Below, in pieces: positions 45,461 to 55,990 of a stretch of 64,000 bases of DNA (its first letter is position 1; each line of letters begins with the position of its first letter). A program made the position numbers and the translations under genes. The stretch covers positions 113,101,138 to 113,165,137 of the forward strand of contig OV884014.1 of assembly GCA_930367205.1 (NCBI GenBank), in the 5' to 3' direction. The DNA comes from Acanthosoma haemorrhoidale. Taxonomy: Eukaryota > Arthropoda > Insecta > Hemiptera > Acanthosomatidae. The notes under the pieces are model-generated. The model searched no databases and had not been told where the DNA came from. It saw only the letters and a program-made list of their open reading frames with translations.

Positions 45461-47139
45461 AGAAGTAAAAAGAGGTAACGGTTTAACTAACTACTGAAAA
45501 ACGTCTAGTTGGGAAGAGAGAGTGTTACTGCGTGAGGTGAGTCGGACTGAGTGAGAGAGAGTAGAATTTTGGGAAGGTGTATATAGAGGAGAAATGGATC
45601 ACTGTATTTCAGCAGCGTGGGGAATTAGTTGAAATATTGCCTCACACGGGTGGTCGTCATCCGGGCCAAGAAGACAGCAGGAAGGAGTTTATCGTTTGAA
45701 AAACAAGCCCTGGGTCAGTGAAAAATAGGTCTCGGCTCAGCTGGTTAAGTGTTATCCGGGCCTGGTCCACCGGCTGACGTTCGCATTCCATAATTGGCAT
45801 TCAAAAAGTATTTGTTTGGCATATCTTTGGAATTATATTTGCGTTACCTCTTTTATTAATCTCGTTGACGTTGAAAACTTTAATTTACGAAAAAAACTGC
45901 TGAGCCATTCTTATCAAATGTGAAAAGTGACCGAGAAGACGAGGACATACTTTTCTTTATCCTTTCACTAATTGTATTCTAACTAGTGCCTAACCGCCAT
46001 AATGCGAGTTATGTATGTATATGTATTATGTATGTATGTAATATATAGAATCATTACAGTCCCTCTGTCACGGAACAGCCGAGACAAGCAGACTAAAGAC
46101 GTTTGGTAGTGAACTATTCTTGTACTGAGTAAACAGAGAGTCTGTTTATAAATTTATATGAGAATGTACAGACTACAATGCAAGTATGAGCTCCTTTTGA
46201 CAATGCATGGCCCAGCGGGTGTGGCCGATTCCTCTCGGGACTGGCTAAATATCCCCGAGCCTAATGAATAATGCACACGGTGCTAGAAATGTCGTTTATT
46301 CGTTCGAATAATTCCCCGTGACGTTGCCACGGTCTCCTCAAATATACTTCTTGGTGTGTAGCTTATTAAGAAGTAATTGACTCTGAATTAGTTTTGTTTC
46401 CATGGACTAGACAGAACGGAAGAGTACAGTTGGCGATGATAGCGTCAGTGTGAATAAATAATCCTTCGGAATTCAAATTAACTGAGTAGTCTCACAGTTA
46501 CTTTTTCTTTTTTTTTTAAATAAATTACATGTATATCATTTGTACACTTGGGAATGAGCTGAGTGAATGCAATTATGAGTGCAGAGTATGGATGTAAATT
46601 GTAAATATGGTATAAATGGGATTATCATGGGCATATCGTAATTCTCCTCAAATAAGGATTTTTTGAAAAAACAAAAAAAGTAGTACTTCTGTAGAAGTGG
46701 AGTACGCTACAAGTCTCAAGTGCCCGCACGCTGAAGTCTTAAAGAGCTTGCTGTCGCACAAGACAGTAATCCGACATAACGGTCGTCAGGAGGCTTCTGA
46801 CGTCTCATTTGAATATAAATGGCAACGACGACAAGCTCCGTCGACAGCTCATGAGAAAACTCTTTGTCTCAGCTCAGCGACCGACTTGTTTTGTCAATTC
46901 TCAAAAAGTTTGAATATAGCTCCGTTTAAACGCCACTCTTGTTAATACGTGTCGTAATTATATTATTAATACATATCCTGTGGAATTTATAAGTAAGCCT
47001 ATCGACTCAGTCATCAAAACGTTGCTGTTTGAAAACAAATTCTAGCAGTTTTTTTGAAAACGCATTAATTGTATATTATATTATAAAAATAGTATTTATA
47101 TTTTACAGGTATTTATAATTAATTAGCTGAAATGCAAGG
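45461..47139. other. Intron 3 sequence
   Basis: Tetranucleotide-like TATG/TGTA repeats lie at 46011-46045. The 82-codon ORF at 46697-46945 has unusual composition for an intron but no motif and no good paired splice sites. A weak family A-like tail (GTAAATATGGTATAAATGGG) lies near 46600. Confidence 0.35.
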
Positions 47140-47920
47140 CGTTTTATGATGTTTAGAGAATGTAGTCGGAGCCCGTTACAAAAATACCACAGTTACTGCT
47201 TTCGCAGATGACATAGCGGTGTACAGTAGCAGCATGAGTGCCAAGGTAGCTCTAAGACAGCCTGAAGTAGCCTGCGAGAGATTGGGGAGACTCAAAAGGG
47301 AAAATGCCCGCTACCTACAAGTTACATAGAAGGAACGGAGGAAAATTCACCAGCCAACAACCTAGTATATCTGGGAATTAAAATGGACAGACACCTCCAT
47401 TTTAGTAACCATTTTACGAAGAAGTTGAAGCAAACACGCACGAAGTCTTACCGGCTTACACACTTATTGACTTCCCCCAATCTATCACTGCGTCTCAAGC
47501 TATTGATTTACTAGAGCAAACTCAGACCCACTCTGCTGTATGGTGCACCGCTTTTTCGTCATCTGACGTATACGACAGCTCGGTGACTCCAACAATTCCA
47601 AAACGGTATACTGATGCAAGTGGTCAGAGGTACTTCATTCGAGCAGCGGAGCAACAGTGAGCTTCACGAGATCTTTGAGCTGCCTACGGTGGATGAATTC
47701 ATCCAACGTATACATATCAAATTTTTCGACTCCCTGCAATACCTGACAAACCCGGTGTTTAACACGATAACCCCCGCTCCGTTCCCCCATCGATGGCAGG
47801 ACGCTGTCGCGGCTGGACCGCTTTAGTCTTAGGTTCTAACTTTAGGTCTTAGTTTGAAAGTTTTTCTCCCATTTTTAAACTGAAGGTGAGCCCCATCACC
47901 TTATAATGTATTTATGTATT
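47140..47920 (+). mobile_element. Family C copy C6: RT and C-terminal ORF2 fragment
   Basis: Encodes the RT motif VTAFADDIAVYSSSMSA near 47190, then VYLGIKMDRHLHFSNHFTKK and LSLRLKLLIY before a stop. Further frames give FQNGILMQVVRG, VDEFIQRIHIKFFDS and PHRWQ (47614-47826). Frameshifted and stopped. The usual family C hairpin is missing because homology ends near CCCCATCACCTTATAATG. Confidence 0.85.
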
Positions 47921-48323
47921 TTGCTTTTAACTTCAATCTTATATATGTAACCCATAGCAGAATGAGGAGAAAAGTTTGTTAGTTCTTGTTCATTGATTGT
48001 TCATAGATTGTTCATATTTTCACATTGTAAAATTCAAAGGGGTTAAGGAAAAAGAAAAGAGCCATGACTCTGGAGACAGTTCAAGTTTTTTTTAATCAAA
48101 TATAAAGGCGATGGATAAGACATAGCAACCGGAAGAAAACGCATAAGAGAGAATTGAAGAAAAAACTTTGGGGAATTGTAACCAGTGGAACTGTAAATTG
48201 TGGACCACATTTGTTATTATGCACAACCGCATTTAGCAGTTCACTCTGCAAATATGAATCGCCAACGAAATGAAATATTAAAATGCTATTATTCCTATTC
48301 ACTAATACATAACGTTAATATAA
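47921..48323. other. Intron 3 sequence
   Basis: No exon or repeat recognised. Confidence 0.45.
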
Positions 48324-48768
48324 GAACTCATCCCTTCCAAGTTCATGAAATTCCATAGTAGCTTATCCAACCACCCTAATCCCCTAGCACAGTCATTGCA
48401 CTGCACCACTCATCCCTATAATCCTCCTCGGAGACTGAAACGGCAGTGGCCTCGTGACCTGCTATAAATACGTGACAGTGGGGGTCCTGGCAATGGCCAG
48501 TTACTCTAATCATGTCCTGAGCGTCTGTGGCTCTCGCGCTCTTGGTCAGCCTCCACTGGTTAGTATCCGGTGACGCGGCTGACGGAGGAGCGTGGGGCAC
48601 TTCCCAAGACTCCGCTTTCTCTTCGCATGTGGATTTGGGAGGTCTCTGGGCTGTCTGTAAATATTGTATGAATGAGCGAGTGAATGATGAATTGTAAATA
48701 TGATATGAATGAGAGCGTTTATCTTAATTATTTATTGCCTTATAAAAGGCAGATTGTAATTATAGCCC
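48324..48768 (+). mobile_element. Family A copy A12 (LINE fragment)
   Basis: 5'-truncated at GAACTCATCCCTTCC. The 3' region keeps the small downstream ORF in frame despite a 21-nt deletion relative to A1. The hairpin is TGCCTTATAAAAGGCA and the end is TAGCCCAATAAAG. Confidence 0.87.
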
Positions 48769-49856
48769 AATAAAGAGTATGATATACTCTTATAATATTA
48801 TATATTATATAATATAAGAACATTGCGCTATCGGTCTCCAAAGCATTTATCATTCGAAATTTAATTTTGAAAGTGGCATAAATGGGCAGAGTTTGCCAAA
48901 TAAGAAAGTTACAGAGAGTCTCCGAAGGATATTGGATATTGCCTTCACTGGCCGATTCATGTTTGTAATATTTCTCTGCAATTTCAATCTTCCCTGTTGC
49001 TTACAACACATAATCAGGAGAGTTCCAGAGAAATGAAATCCAAGAAGAAAACCCACGGGGCTGAAAAAAGAAAAAGAAAAAAAGAGAAAAATGAAACGGA
49101 GTGGGGCCGATCGCGTTTCCTCAATTCTCTGCAGATTAGTCGTGTCTTAGCCAAGTTTTTCGCAGGAATTTTCTCATCTCTACTTACTCAATTTTCATCA
49201 CAGTTTGTCATAACACTTAGTTACTCGTGAGTCAAATTCAATTGAACAAACCTAATGTGTGACACAATTGAGGGATTCGTTGCAAACAAGACTTTTAAGG
49301 CACTATATGTAATGAATGAAATACAGCCCACTTAATTCATTTCCAATAATATTGATCAAAATATAATAATAATTATCTACTTACCATATAAAATAATTTT
49401 TCATTCTTACATTTTATTATTTATAAGTTATTTCACCTGATCTGGCTAAAATACGCAAATTTTACATGTATTTGAGCCTTAAAGGGTTTTCACTGCAAAA
49501 TGAGTCATCTGTGTTGTAGCCATCTTGTAGGCGTAATTCAATTAAAGCTGTCATTTGTATTGTGTTCCCAACTTTAACTTCACCCGGGTTTTTTTAGAGA
49601 AATGATATTTCCATGGTGATTCCATTAAATCACTCGACGACGCTAAAAACCAAACCAGCCCCTAGAAATATTTGTAGTATTTGTAGCTGATTTCATATGA
49701 ATTTGATGCCCTAGATTCAAATATGGCATCAAATCAAAATATACGTTACACTATTTTTTTAAGTTAAATCCATGGATCAAAAAAACAACAACTAGACACA
49801 AAGTTTTGATTATTATATCATACAAATATTATTCTATACAAAGAAAGAGGAAAAAG
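48769..49856. other. Intron 3 sequence
   Basis: The Lys-rich ORF at 48997-49230 has no recognised motif. AT-rich otherwise. Confidence 0.4.
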
Positions 49857-50640
49857 TCATCGATGGAACCAACTATTCACTGAACACTTCAGAAGCTTCT
49901 TTTCCGTGACATTCTTAAATGCATTTTGGAACAGTCCCTTTTTAAACTCCAGCAGTAATCTGTCATCATATGCGTATCCTTGGTAGCGGGCTTCCATAGT
50001 ATTAATATCCTGATGAAATATTTCACCTTGTCCCTCACTGGTGTCTCCTAAATTTTCAGGAAAACTGTCTGTGTAAATAGTGCACCTTAATACTTATGTT
50101 ACACTTAATGTATTTGAAACTGTTAAGCTTCTCGTTTACCAGCTCAACACAGTTTTCAGCTTTGCTTTTGCCCAGACAATTTCGGACATTGCAACAAATC
50201 AAGTCTAGACTGTTCCCTCAGCCTCATTCACCGAATTCACGTACTCAGGATCTTAAATGAGTTGTCTTATTTGTGGGCCGTCAAATATCCCCGCTTTAAA
50301 CTCAACTGAGGAATTTTTCTCCCTATCTATGCAAAGCATGATCCGTTCTTATCAAGAGCCTTTACAAAATGCTTCATAAGGCAAGCTTTACATGCAGTGG
50401 AGAAAAGATGATTTTCTCTCGTTCAACTAAAGGGTCGTTAATGACACTCTTTTCACCAAGGTCCATGTTTTGTCTGTTAGGCCACTCTTTTCTCCATCGT
50501 CCATGTTTTGTCTGTTAGACCACTCTTTTCTAACCCTGTAGTCTCTGTTAGCCACGACAAACAAGAAGTAAGGATGTTTGGTGTGGCCTCTTTGCTGTCA
50601 ATGGGTGATTACCCATTGTGTACTGGTTAATAATAAGCAT
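49857..50640 (-). pseudogene. Decayed copy of a widespread arthropod repeat-associated protein
   Basis: On the minus strand, in order and in different frames: GHTKHPYFLFVVANRDYR, then RKEWSNRQNM, EREKIIFSPLHVKLALMKHF, VKALDKNGSCFA, RNCLGKSKAENCVELVNEK, KVHYLHRQFS, and finally FPENLGDTSEGQGEIFHQDI. The last stretch ends in KCSVNSWFHR and stop. These blocks, in this order, match from memory a high-copy family annotated as uncharacterised protein in many arthropod genomes (blocks like FPENLGD-x-SEEQGERFHQD). I see no start, and several frameshifts and stops. A 49-bp segment is duplicated near 50440-50530. Function unknown; possibly transposon-borne. Confidence 0.6.
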
Positions 50641-52335
50641 TCTTTGTCGGGGTTGAGGCGAACTATTTTTTTTTCTTTCAATACCTATTTTCGAGTCAAA
50701 AACTCTTATCGGTTATCATTACCCATAAAAACCTAAATTTTTATAAAAATTACTTATAGAGACTAAAAAACACAGGCTGTTATTGTCTTGTTGGAAACGG
50801 AACCTCAAAACAAATGTTTACAGAAAATACAAAAAAAAAAAAAAAAAAACGTGTGTGGCACCTCGCCATAAAAAAAAGGGCTAAAATTTCGTTTGGTTTG
50901 AGCTAGCTAAAAAAATTCCATACTGGATAGCCTAATGCTCGGCCAGGGATAGTTCAGTGGATAGAGCACTCGACCGAGGCTACTTTTTTTTTAAAAAAGC
51001 TAATAATTATGATAATAATATAATCATTTACTAACGTTTTCTAATAACTAATCAACATGAATTCTCATTACCGTCAATTATGAAACAATTGAACCATTGA
51101 ATATTTCATGAATAAAACAATTAGACTGGATTTTGGTAATTAATTGCTTTTCATCGTTCTAGAACGTTCCTTTTCAGATAGTAATTAATTGATTCAGAAG
51201 AGGATCCGTATCTTGTACAGCTCTAAGCATCATCACCTCGCACCCTCCAGGGACTGGTTCTCATTCCGCAATTGTTAATTGAATAATTAAAGGGCAATTT
51301 TCAATCACTCAAGTACTCCAGGTTAATTTAAATTTCAAATAGCAATCAAGATGACTATTCCTGAGAAAATGGCATGCCACTTCAAAATGGATTATTATTA
51401 ATTTATTTGTGTATGTATTTGGCAATACATTTACATATACATCGACTCTTTCAAGTAATACTAATAATAGTGACTAAACTCAAGTATGGTAAATACCCGG
51501 ACAGGGTAAGATGAGACCGGTCAGTTCTACTCATATAACGGCAGTCACAATTTAAAGGCTTTTTTTTAGAAAAAACAAAAATGGAAACTCACGTAAATAA
51601 CTCATTAGGTCTAAGCAATGTTTCCCCTCGGTTTAATTAAAAGGAGAAAAAGAAAAATTGTTTTCTTCAAGCTAAATTTATCGGAGCTGAGGGAGAAATC
51701 TCCTACTTTTCAAGAGAAAAACTTCCGTGATTAATTGATCCCCTGTGCTTCGTTCGTTCAAGTGCTGAGTGAAATTTTTTTCTGGCATGGAAGAGGTAAC
51801 TAACAATTCTCTTGTTATTGAAATATTAAAAACAAACAAACAAACAAAAACACTCTGTTAGCTTTGTAATTAGTCACGTAAGTAATCCCTGACTTCTTCA
51901 GGCAGGAAAGATGGTATAACGCCTTTATGATTGAAATGTGTTGCAACAACAAAATTTGAATCAATAAATCGACTGCCATTCTTTCCTTAAGGATTATTCT
52001 GTGCTATTTATTGCGTAAATTGTCATTTTAATATACTGAAAAAAAACATTATCTGATTAAGACTAAAATATATTAGCCGCTTTTCATTGAAGAGGCATAT
52101 AATGTCCTTTTATATTTCTTGGAAACCTCATCAGTGTCCTCTTCACTTTTAATATAGTATACTCTTGGAATTCGATAGCTTAAACAGGGTTTAAGGAGAA
52201 TGGGAAGGGTTAACAATTATTTTAAAATTGTAGAATATTGTCTTATTATATAAATACATATTTATATATTAGCTACCGATACCGGAGGAAGGGGCACAAC
52301 TTTCAGAAAGGAACAGGAAAATCTATCTGTATGTA
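50641..52335. other. Intron 3 sequence, AT-rich
   Basis: Contains an A-run near 50830, a tRNA-like fragment (50941-50982) and no exon. Confidence 0.45.
50941..50982 (+). ncRNA. tRNA-like 5' half (SINE head or tRNA fragment)
   Basis: GGATAGTTCAGTGGATAGAG has the spacing of a tRNA D-arm with the polymerase III A box (TAGTTCAGTGG-A). GCACTCGACCGAGGC then looks like the start of an anticodon arm. The sequence then breaks into a T-run; no T-arm or B box follows. So it is a tRNA-derived fragment, not a functional tRNA. Confidence 0.45.
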
Positions 52336-52740
52336 AAGGGTGTCCCAGATTTAACGCAAGATATAATTTAAATATAAAACACAGTTTTTAATATTTTTGT
52401 TTTTATTTTTTTATTAAATTATAAAGTAAATATGATAGGGTTATTAATGGAATAACACATCGGGCAAATGGCCTCCACGACTTTTCTGGCACATAAGCAC
52501 TCTTTTGTCGAAATTTTCCATGACCATTTGGCATAAATGTGGTTGAATTTCGTTGATGCAGCGTTGAATTTCCTCTTTTAATGCACGGGTAGACGTGGGC
52601 TTGTTGAAATACACCTTTGACTTCAAATAACTCCATAAAAAGAAATCTAAAGGTGTTAAATCACACGATCTAGGGTTGCCAGCACTTTACTGCACAAATG
52701 GCGGCAAATTCAAATCTTGTGTTAATTCTGGGACATCCTT
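52336..52740 (-). mobile_element. M3: 405-bp deletion derivative of the M2 family
   Basis: Flanked by TA at 52334-52335 and 52741-52742. The left end reads AAGGGTGTCCCAGATTTAAC; the reverse-complemented right end reads AAGGATGTCCCAGAATTAAC. Inside, the minus strand keeps only the transposase C-terminus (STRALKEEIQRCINEIQPHL to GGHLPDVLFH), fused directly to the region next to the other terminal repeat. The central ~550 bp present in M2 are absent. MITE-like. Confidence 0.9.
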
Positions 52741-53047
52741 TAGATGCTAAAATGTATTCAATCGATCTGAAATCTTAAAGATGTATTCCATAGCACCTCG
52801 AAATATGTTGAATATTTGTGTTATGCCAACTTGACGGACTAATAAAAGTTACCCTCTTCACGGACCAGAAAACACCCTACCCCCCACCTTTCCATATTTT
52901 TATATATCAGTATAGAGAGATGGTGTTAATTCACGACCCCGAGACCGTGAGCACTCACTGGGAGGACTGGCAAAGTAGACCCTGAGAGGTAAAAATAATA
53001 AAAGTAATAAGTGGGCTCCCTAATAGGTTGGAATAAGCCAGCCTCTC

Positions 53048-53112
53048 ATTGGCTGCGCGCAGAAATCTACTTGCCTATATAAGGCAGACATTTCAAGTTT
53101 TTTTATTCAGTC
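53048..53112 (+). promoter_or_regulatory. Textbook RNA polymerase II core promoter, possibly of an LTR
   Basis: An inverted CCAAT box (ATTGG, 53049-53053) is followed by TATATAAGG (from 53076) and TTCAGTC (53106-53112), a consensus insect initiator whose A at 53109 is about 33 bp from the TATA start. The surrounding ~700 bp (52924-53655) are GC-richer than the intron and begin TGTTAATTCACGACC, so this may be a solo LTR. I could not identify a matching CA end or target duplication. An ATG in CCATGG context at 53168 opens a 36-codon ORF only. Confidence 0.45.
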
Positions 53113-54134
53113 GGAATCAGACACTGAAAGTGAACACTGTACTGGCGCTTGCTGCTCTACTCGATCCATGGCTTTCTTATTTAATTACATCTTCACCTAT
53201 CCTCGCTATGTTTTAGTCCGGCGTTGTCAGACCCCACACCTTCCTAGGGGGAATTCTCTGGCTCCGTCTCGCTTAAACTAGCACCTCCTTGGGAAGGAAC
53301 TGTTCCATGCAGATGACGTCTTCTGAGGACGTACAAAATTTACCTAGTAGCGTCTCCCCCCCCCCTACTTACACTCACTTTGGGATCTGGGTGGTTTTCG
53401 CCGACCCTCAGATACCGAGTGTGAGCTCGTGGTCATTCCAAGACCACATAAACTACCTATAATACCTACCCTATTCCTCTTCTCCTGAACATAGTGGACT
53501 TTCGGGATACACCTTCTAAGATCTTATGGAGTCAGATCAATAGACAAGCACCAATTAAGCCACCCGCCACCTATGCCGCCATCATGTGGTAAAATACCAC
53601 ATATTTATTTATCTTTTTCTTACGTACGCCGGGCAGTGGCTGGGTCGACGTGTGTTATATAAAGTCGGTCCCAATCGATACTTTGAAGCTTTCTAAAATC
53701 TCAGCTTGAAATATGTCTAAGGTTTGATTGGTTCCTTCCATGGTTAATAACGCATTAGGGGTCGCAAAGAAAAATGCTCCAAAACAATAAAGTTTTGGGT
53801 AATATAAATAACATAGTATAATGTTTTCAATTGGTCATTGAAGACAATACTTAATCAATTTCAAGTACTCAATTGAGAGTAAAGGACCAACCCGAGATGT
53901 AAGCATCTAAATAAATGTTTGTCAAAATTCTTTTACAAGTCTCATTTCAGCTCAAACATTTGTTAACAGAGGAAAATTAAGGCAATGTATATTGATAACT
54001 AATATTGAAGTGTCCAAACAGATAGAGCACCTTTTCATTCCACGTTTCTAAGATGGTAGATATTTCTAAGTCATTATTCTTAGCTTGGGCACTCGTTATT
54101 ATTCATAGCACTTGAACAGCTGATGGGCTTACAG
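53113..54134. other. Intron 3 end
   Basis: The GC-richer continuation of the promoter region runs to about 53655 and contains a perfect inverted repeat, TGTGGTA-AAA-TACCACA, near 53585. AT-rich intron follows, up to the acceptor cttacag before exon 4. Confidence 0.4.
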
Positions 54135-54326
54135 GTAACTACAGCTGCCTAGTGGCGGAGTTCTTCTTAAGCAGATCGGTCGGCTTCCACCTGGTGCAGA
54201 GCTACCTCCCGACCATCCTCATTGTGGTCATATCCTGGGTGTCCTTCTGGATGGACGTTGACTCTGTGCCTGGTAGGACCACTCTTGGGGTCACCACATT
54301 GCTAGCTGTGTCTTCACAGTCCTCAG
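54135..54326 (+). CDS. Channel exon 4: loop C, M1 and M2, residues 148-212
   Basis: Acceptor gcttacag, donor TCAG|GTAATT; phase 1 at both ends. It encodes GNYSC (N-glycosylation sequon and C152), then VGFHLVQSYLPTILIVVISW (M1) and VSFWMDVDSVPGR, then M2 from TTLGVTTLLAVSSQSS. The P-G-R just before M2 occupies the anion-selectivity position (usually P-A-R). Leu at 9' of M2 is conserved. Confidence 0.97.
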
Positions 54327-55607
54327 GTAATTTATATTGGGTAAAAACTGGCAATTGGCACAGTCTCTGAATTTTTCCATTGGCCTACTGTTAACATTGA
54401 TTCTTCTTCCTTCCCCAGTTCTTATTCTAGAAATTTTTCTGTGGGCCGACTTACTGTGGTAGTCCAAGCTTCAACTTCCTGCTGTTTCACCGAGTATTGT
54501 TTTTTTTTTAGAAAGAGAAATTGTACAGTTTTAAAAAGTATTGAATACAGAAAGAGAAACCTATCCAGAAAAAGAGTTGAAGGAAGAACCAATGTTACCC
54601 CAACCATCCTTTGGAAAATATCAAAGAAATTATTTATGTAAATTTAATATATTAATAAAAAAAATTTTGTTGCATTGGTCCCATAATTATTAATGCTATA
54701 ATATTAGCCAAACATTACTGGCAAATCTGGAACCTCCTCAATATCTAGTAAGGGACTCTCTTCATATCGAGAAGGCTGTACCAGAGTAGCTCAGTTGGTA
54801 GAACCCCTGGTGTGGCAGGTTATTATTATTTATTAATAAATGCATATGCATCTATGAAACAAACCACTCTCTCTCTCTTATCTCAGTTATCACAAAAACT
54901 TTACAACAGGTGTAGCTGTCAAACCTCCATTCCGAGAAGACTTTTTATACAAACCTCTACATCCATTAACATTGAAAATATCAACTACGACTGTTGTAGC
55001 GTATGGGATAAACAGTATGAGTGGGAAGACTCTTGTTTATGTATTTATTAATAAAAGAACCAAGCCACAACTGGCATCAGCTAGGTATATACAACTAAAA
55101 TTTTCACATTATGAAGACATTTTTAAATGATTAGAAATATTCTAATACATAAGTTTTTTCAAAACATTAGTTTCGATATGGTGTATCCATTACTAATCAT
55201 TGAGTCTTCTCTTCTTTCTTTGATTTTCATTCACTTTACACTAGCTGAAATCTAAAAAATAGTTTCACTAAAAAGACATTTGTTGATCTATTGGCATTTA
55301 AAATATTCGAAATCATAGTTCCGTTGAAGGGCAATATTTGAGTTATCTATTTCTGATGTCCCTATATCTCTTTTAATTAGACCTTCTTTTTGTTTGCCAA
55401 GAAAAAAATTCTCTAATTTAACAATTATTATATGAGCCTAACCATTCATTAAGAAAGTTCAAAGAAATCCAGAGGCACTGGTGAAAAATATTTTCAATTC
55501 TAATTTAATAAAAATATAATTTAAGAAATCCCACAATTAATATTTTATTTAAACCTAATTATTGTATAATTTGAATTTGTCACTCATAGTTGTTACTCTA
55601 TTGTTAG
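54327..55607. other. Intron 4
   Basis: Contains a tRNA-like fragment at 54778-54820 and a 200-bp segment between direct repeats of TATTTATTAATAAA (54827-54840 and 55042-55055). The ORFs at 54422-54641 and 54812-55051 have no recognised motif. Confidence 0.45.
54778..54820 (+). ncRNA. tRNA-like 5' half (SINE head or tRNA fragment)
   Basis: GTAGCTCAGTTGGTAGAAC is a near-perfect D-arm and A box of a tRNA, preceded by a short acceptor-like ACCAGA. The sequence then passes through CCCTGGTGTGGCAGGTTA into a TTATTATT tract, without a T-arm. A tRNA-derived SINE head or tRNA pseudogene fragment. Confidence 0.45.
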
Positions 55608-55676
55608 GTATTCAAAGCGGCTTGCCACAGGTGAGTTATGTGAAAGCTATCGATGTCTGGATGGGAACATGCACAG
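55608..55676 (+). CDS. Channel exon 5: M2-M3 loop and start of M3, residues 212-235
   Basis: Acceptor attgttag, donor ACAG|GTAAGC; phase 1 at both ends. It encodes GIQSGLPQVSYVKAIDVWMG then TCT. LPQVSYVKAIDVW is the hallmark M2-M3 linker and M3 start of Cys-loop anion channels. The reading frame stays open past the donor for another 290 bp (to 55966). Confidence 0.96.
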
Positions 55677-55990
55677 GTAAGCAATGCATACACATAGACA
55701 CATGTCAAAACTATGTACATTTCACTTACGAAATAACTTGGAAGAAATTCTCTTGTGCTTCTGTACATCTCCCAAGTGAATATGGCATGATTATTCGGGC
55801 ACTAGTCCTTTTCTTGTCCTATCCTTTCTCCGATTCGCATCAATTAACAGGCTTCGATGACTCAAACGTTTCATTCCTTGAAGCACTAATGACTGACCTT
55901 AAAAAATTGAGGCATGTTCATTCGAAGAGCCACTATTGTTTGAGGGTATCATTTCATATGTCCTAATTGATAGTCGCAATAAAATTTAAT
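55677..55990 (+). other. Open intronic extension of exon 5 with polyadenylation signal
   Basis: If the exon 5 donor is not used, translation continues in frame for 96 codons (GKQCIHIDTCQNYVHFTYEI to VSFHMS) to a TAA or TAG-type stop at about 55964-55966. AATAAA follows at 55978-55983 and then a T-rich run. The predicted product would lose M3, the intracellular loop and M4. Composition is not strongly coding, so this may be chance. Confidence 0.35.

Noticed and set aside
46697..46945. 82-codon ORF in intron 3
   Set aside because: No recognisable domain or convincing splice acceptor/donor; composition alone is not enough.
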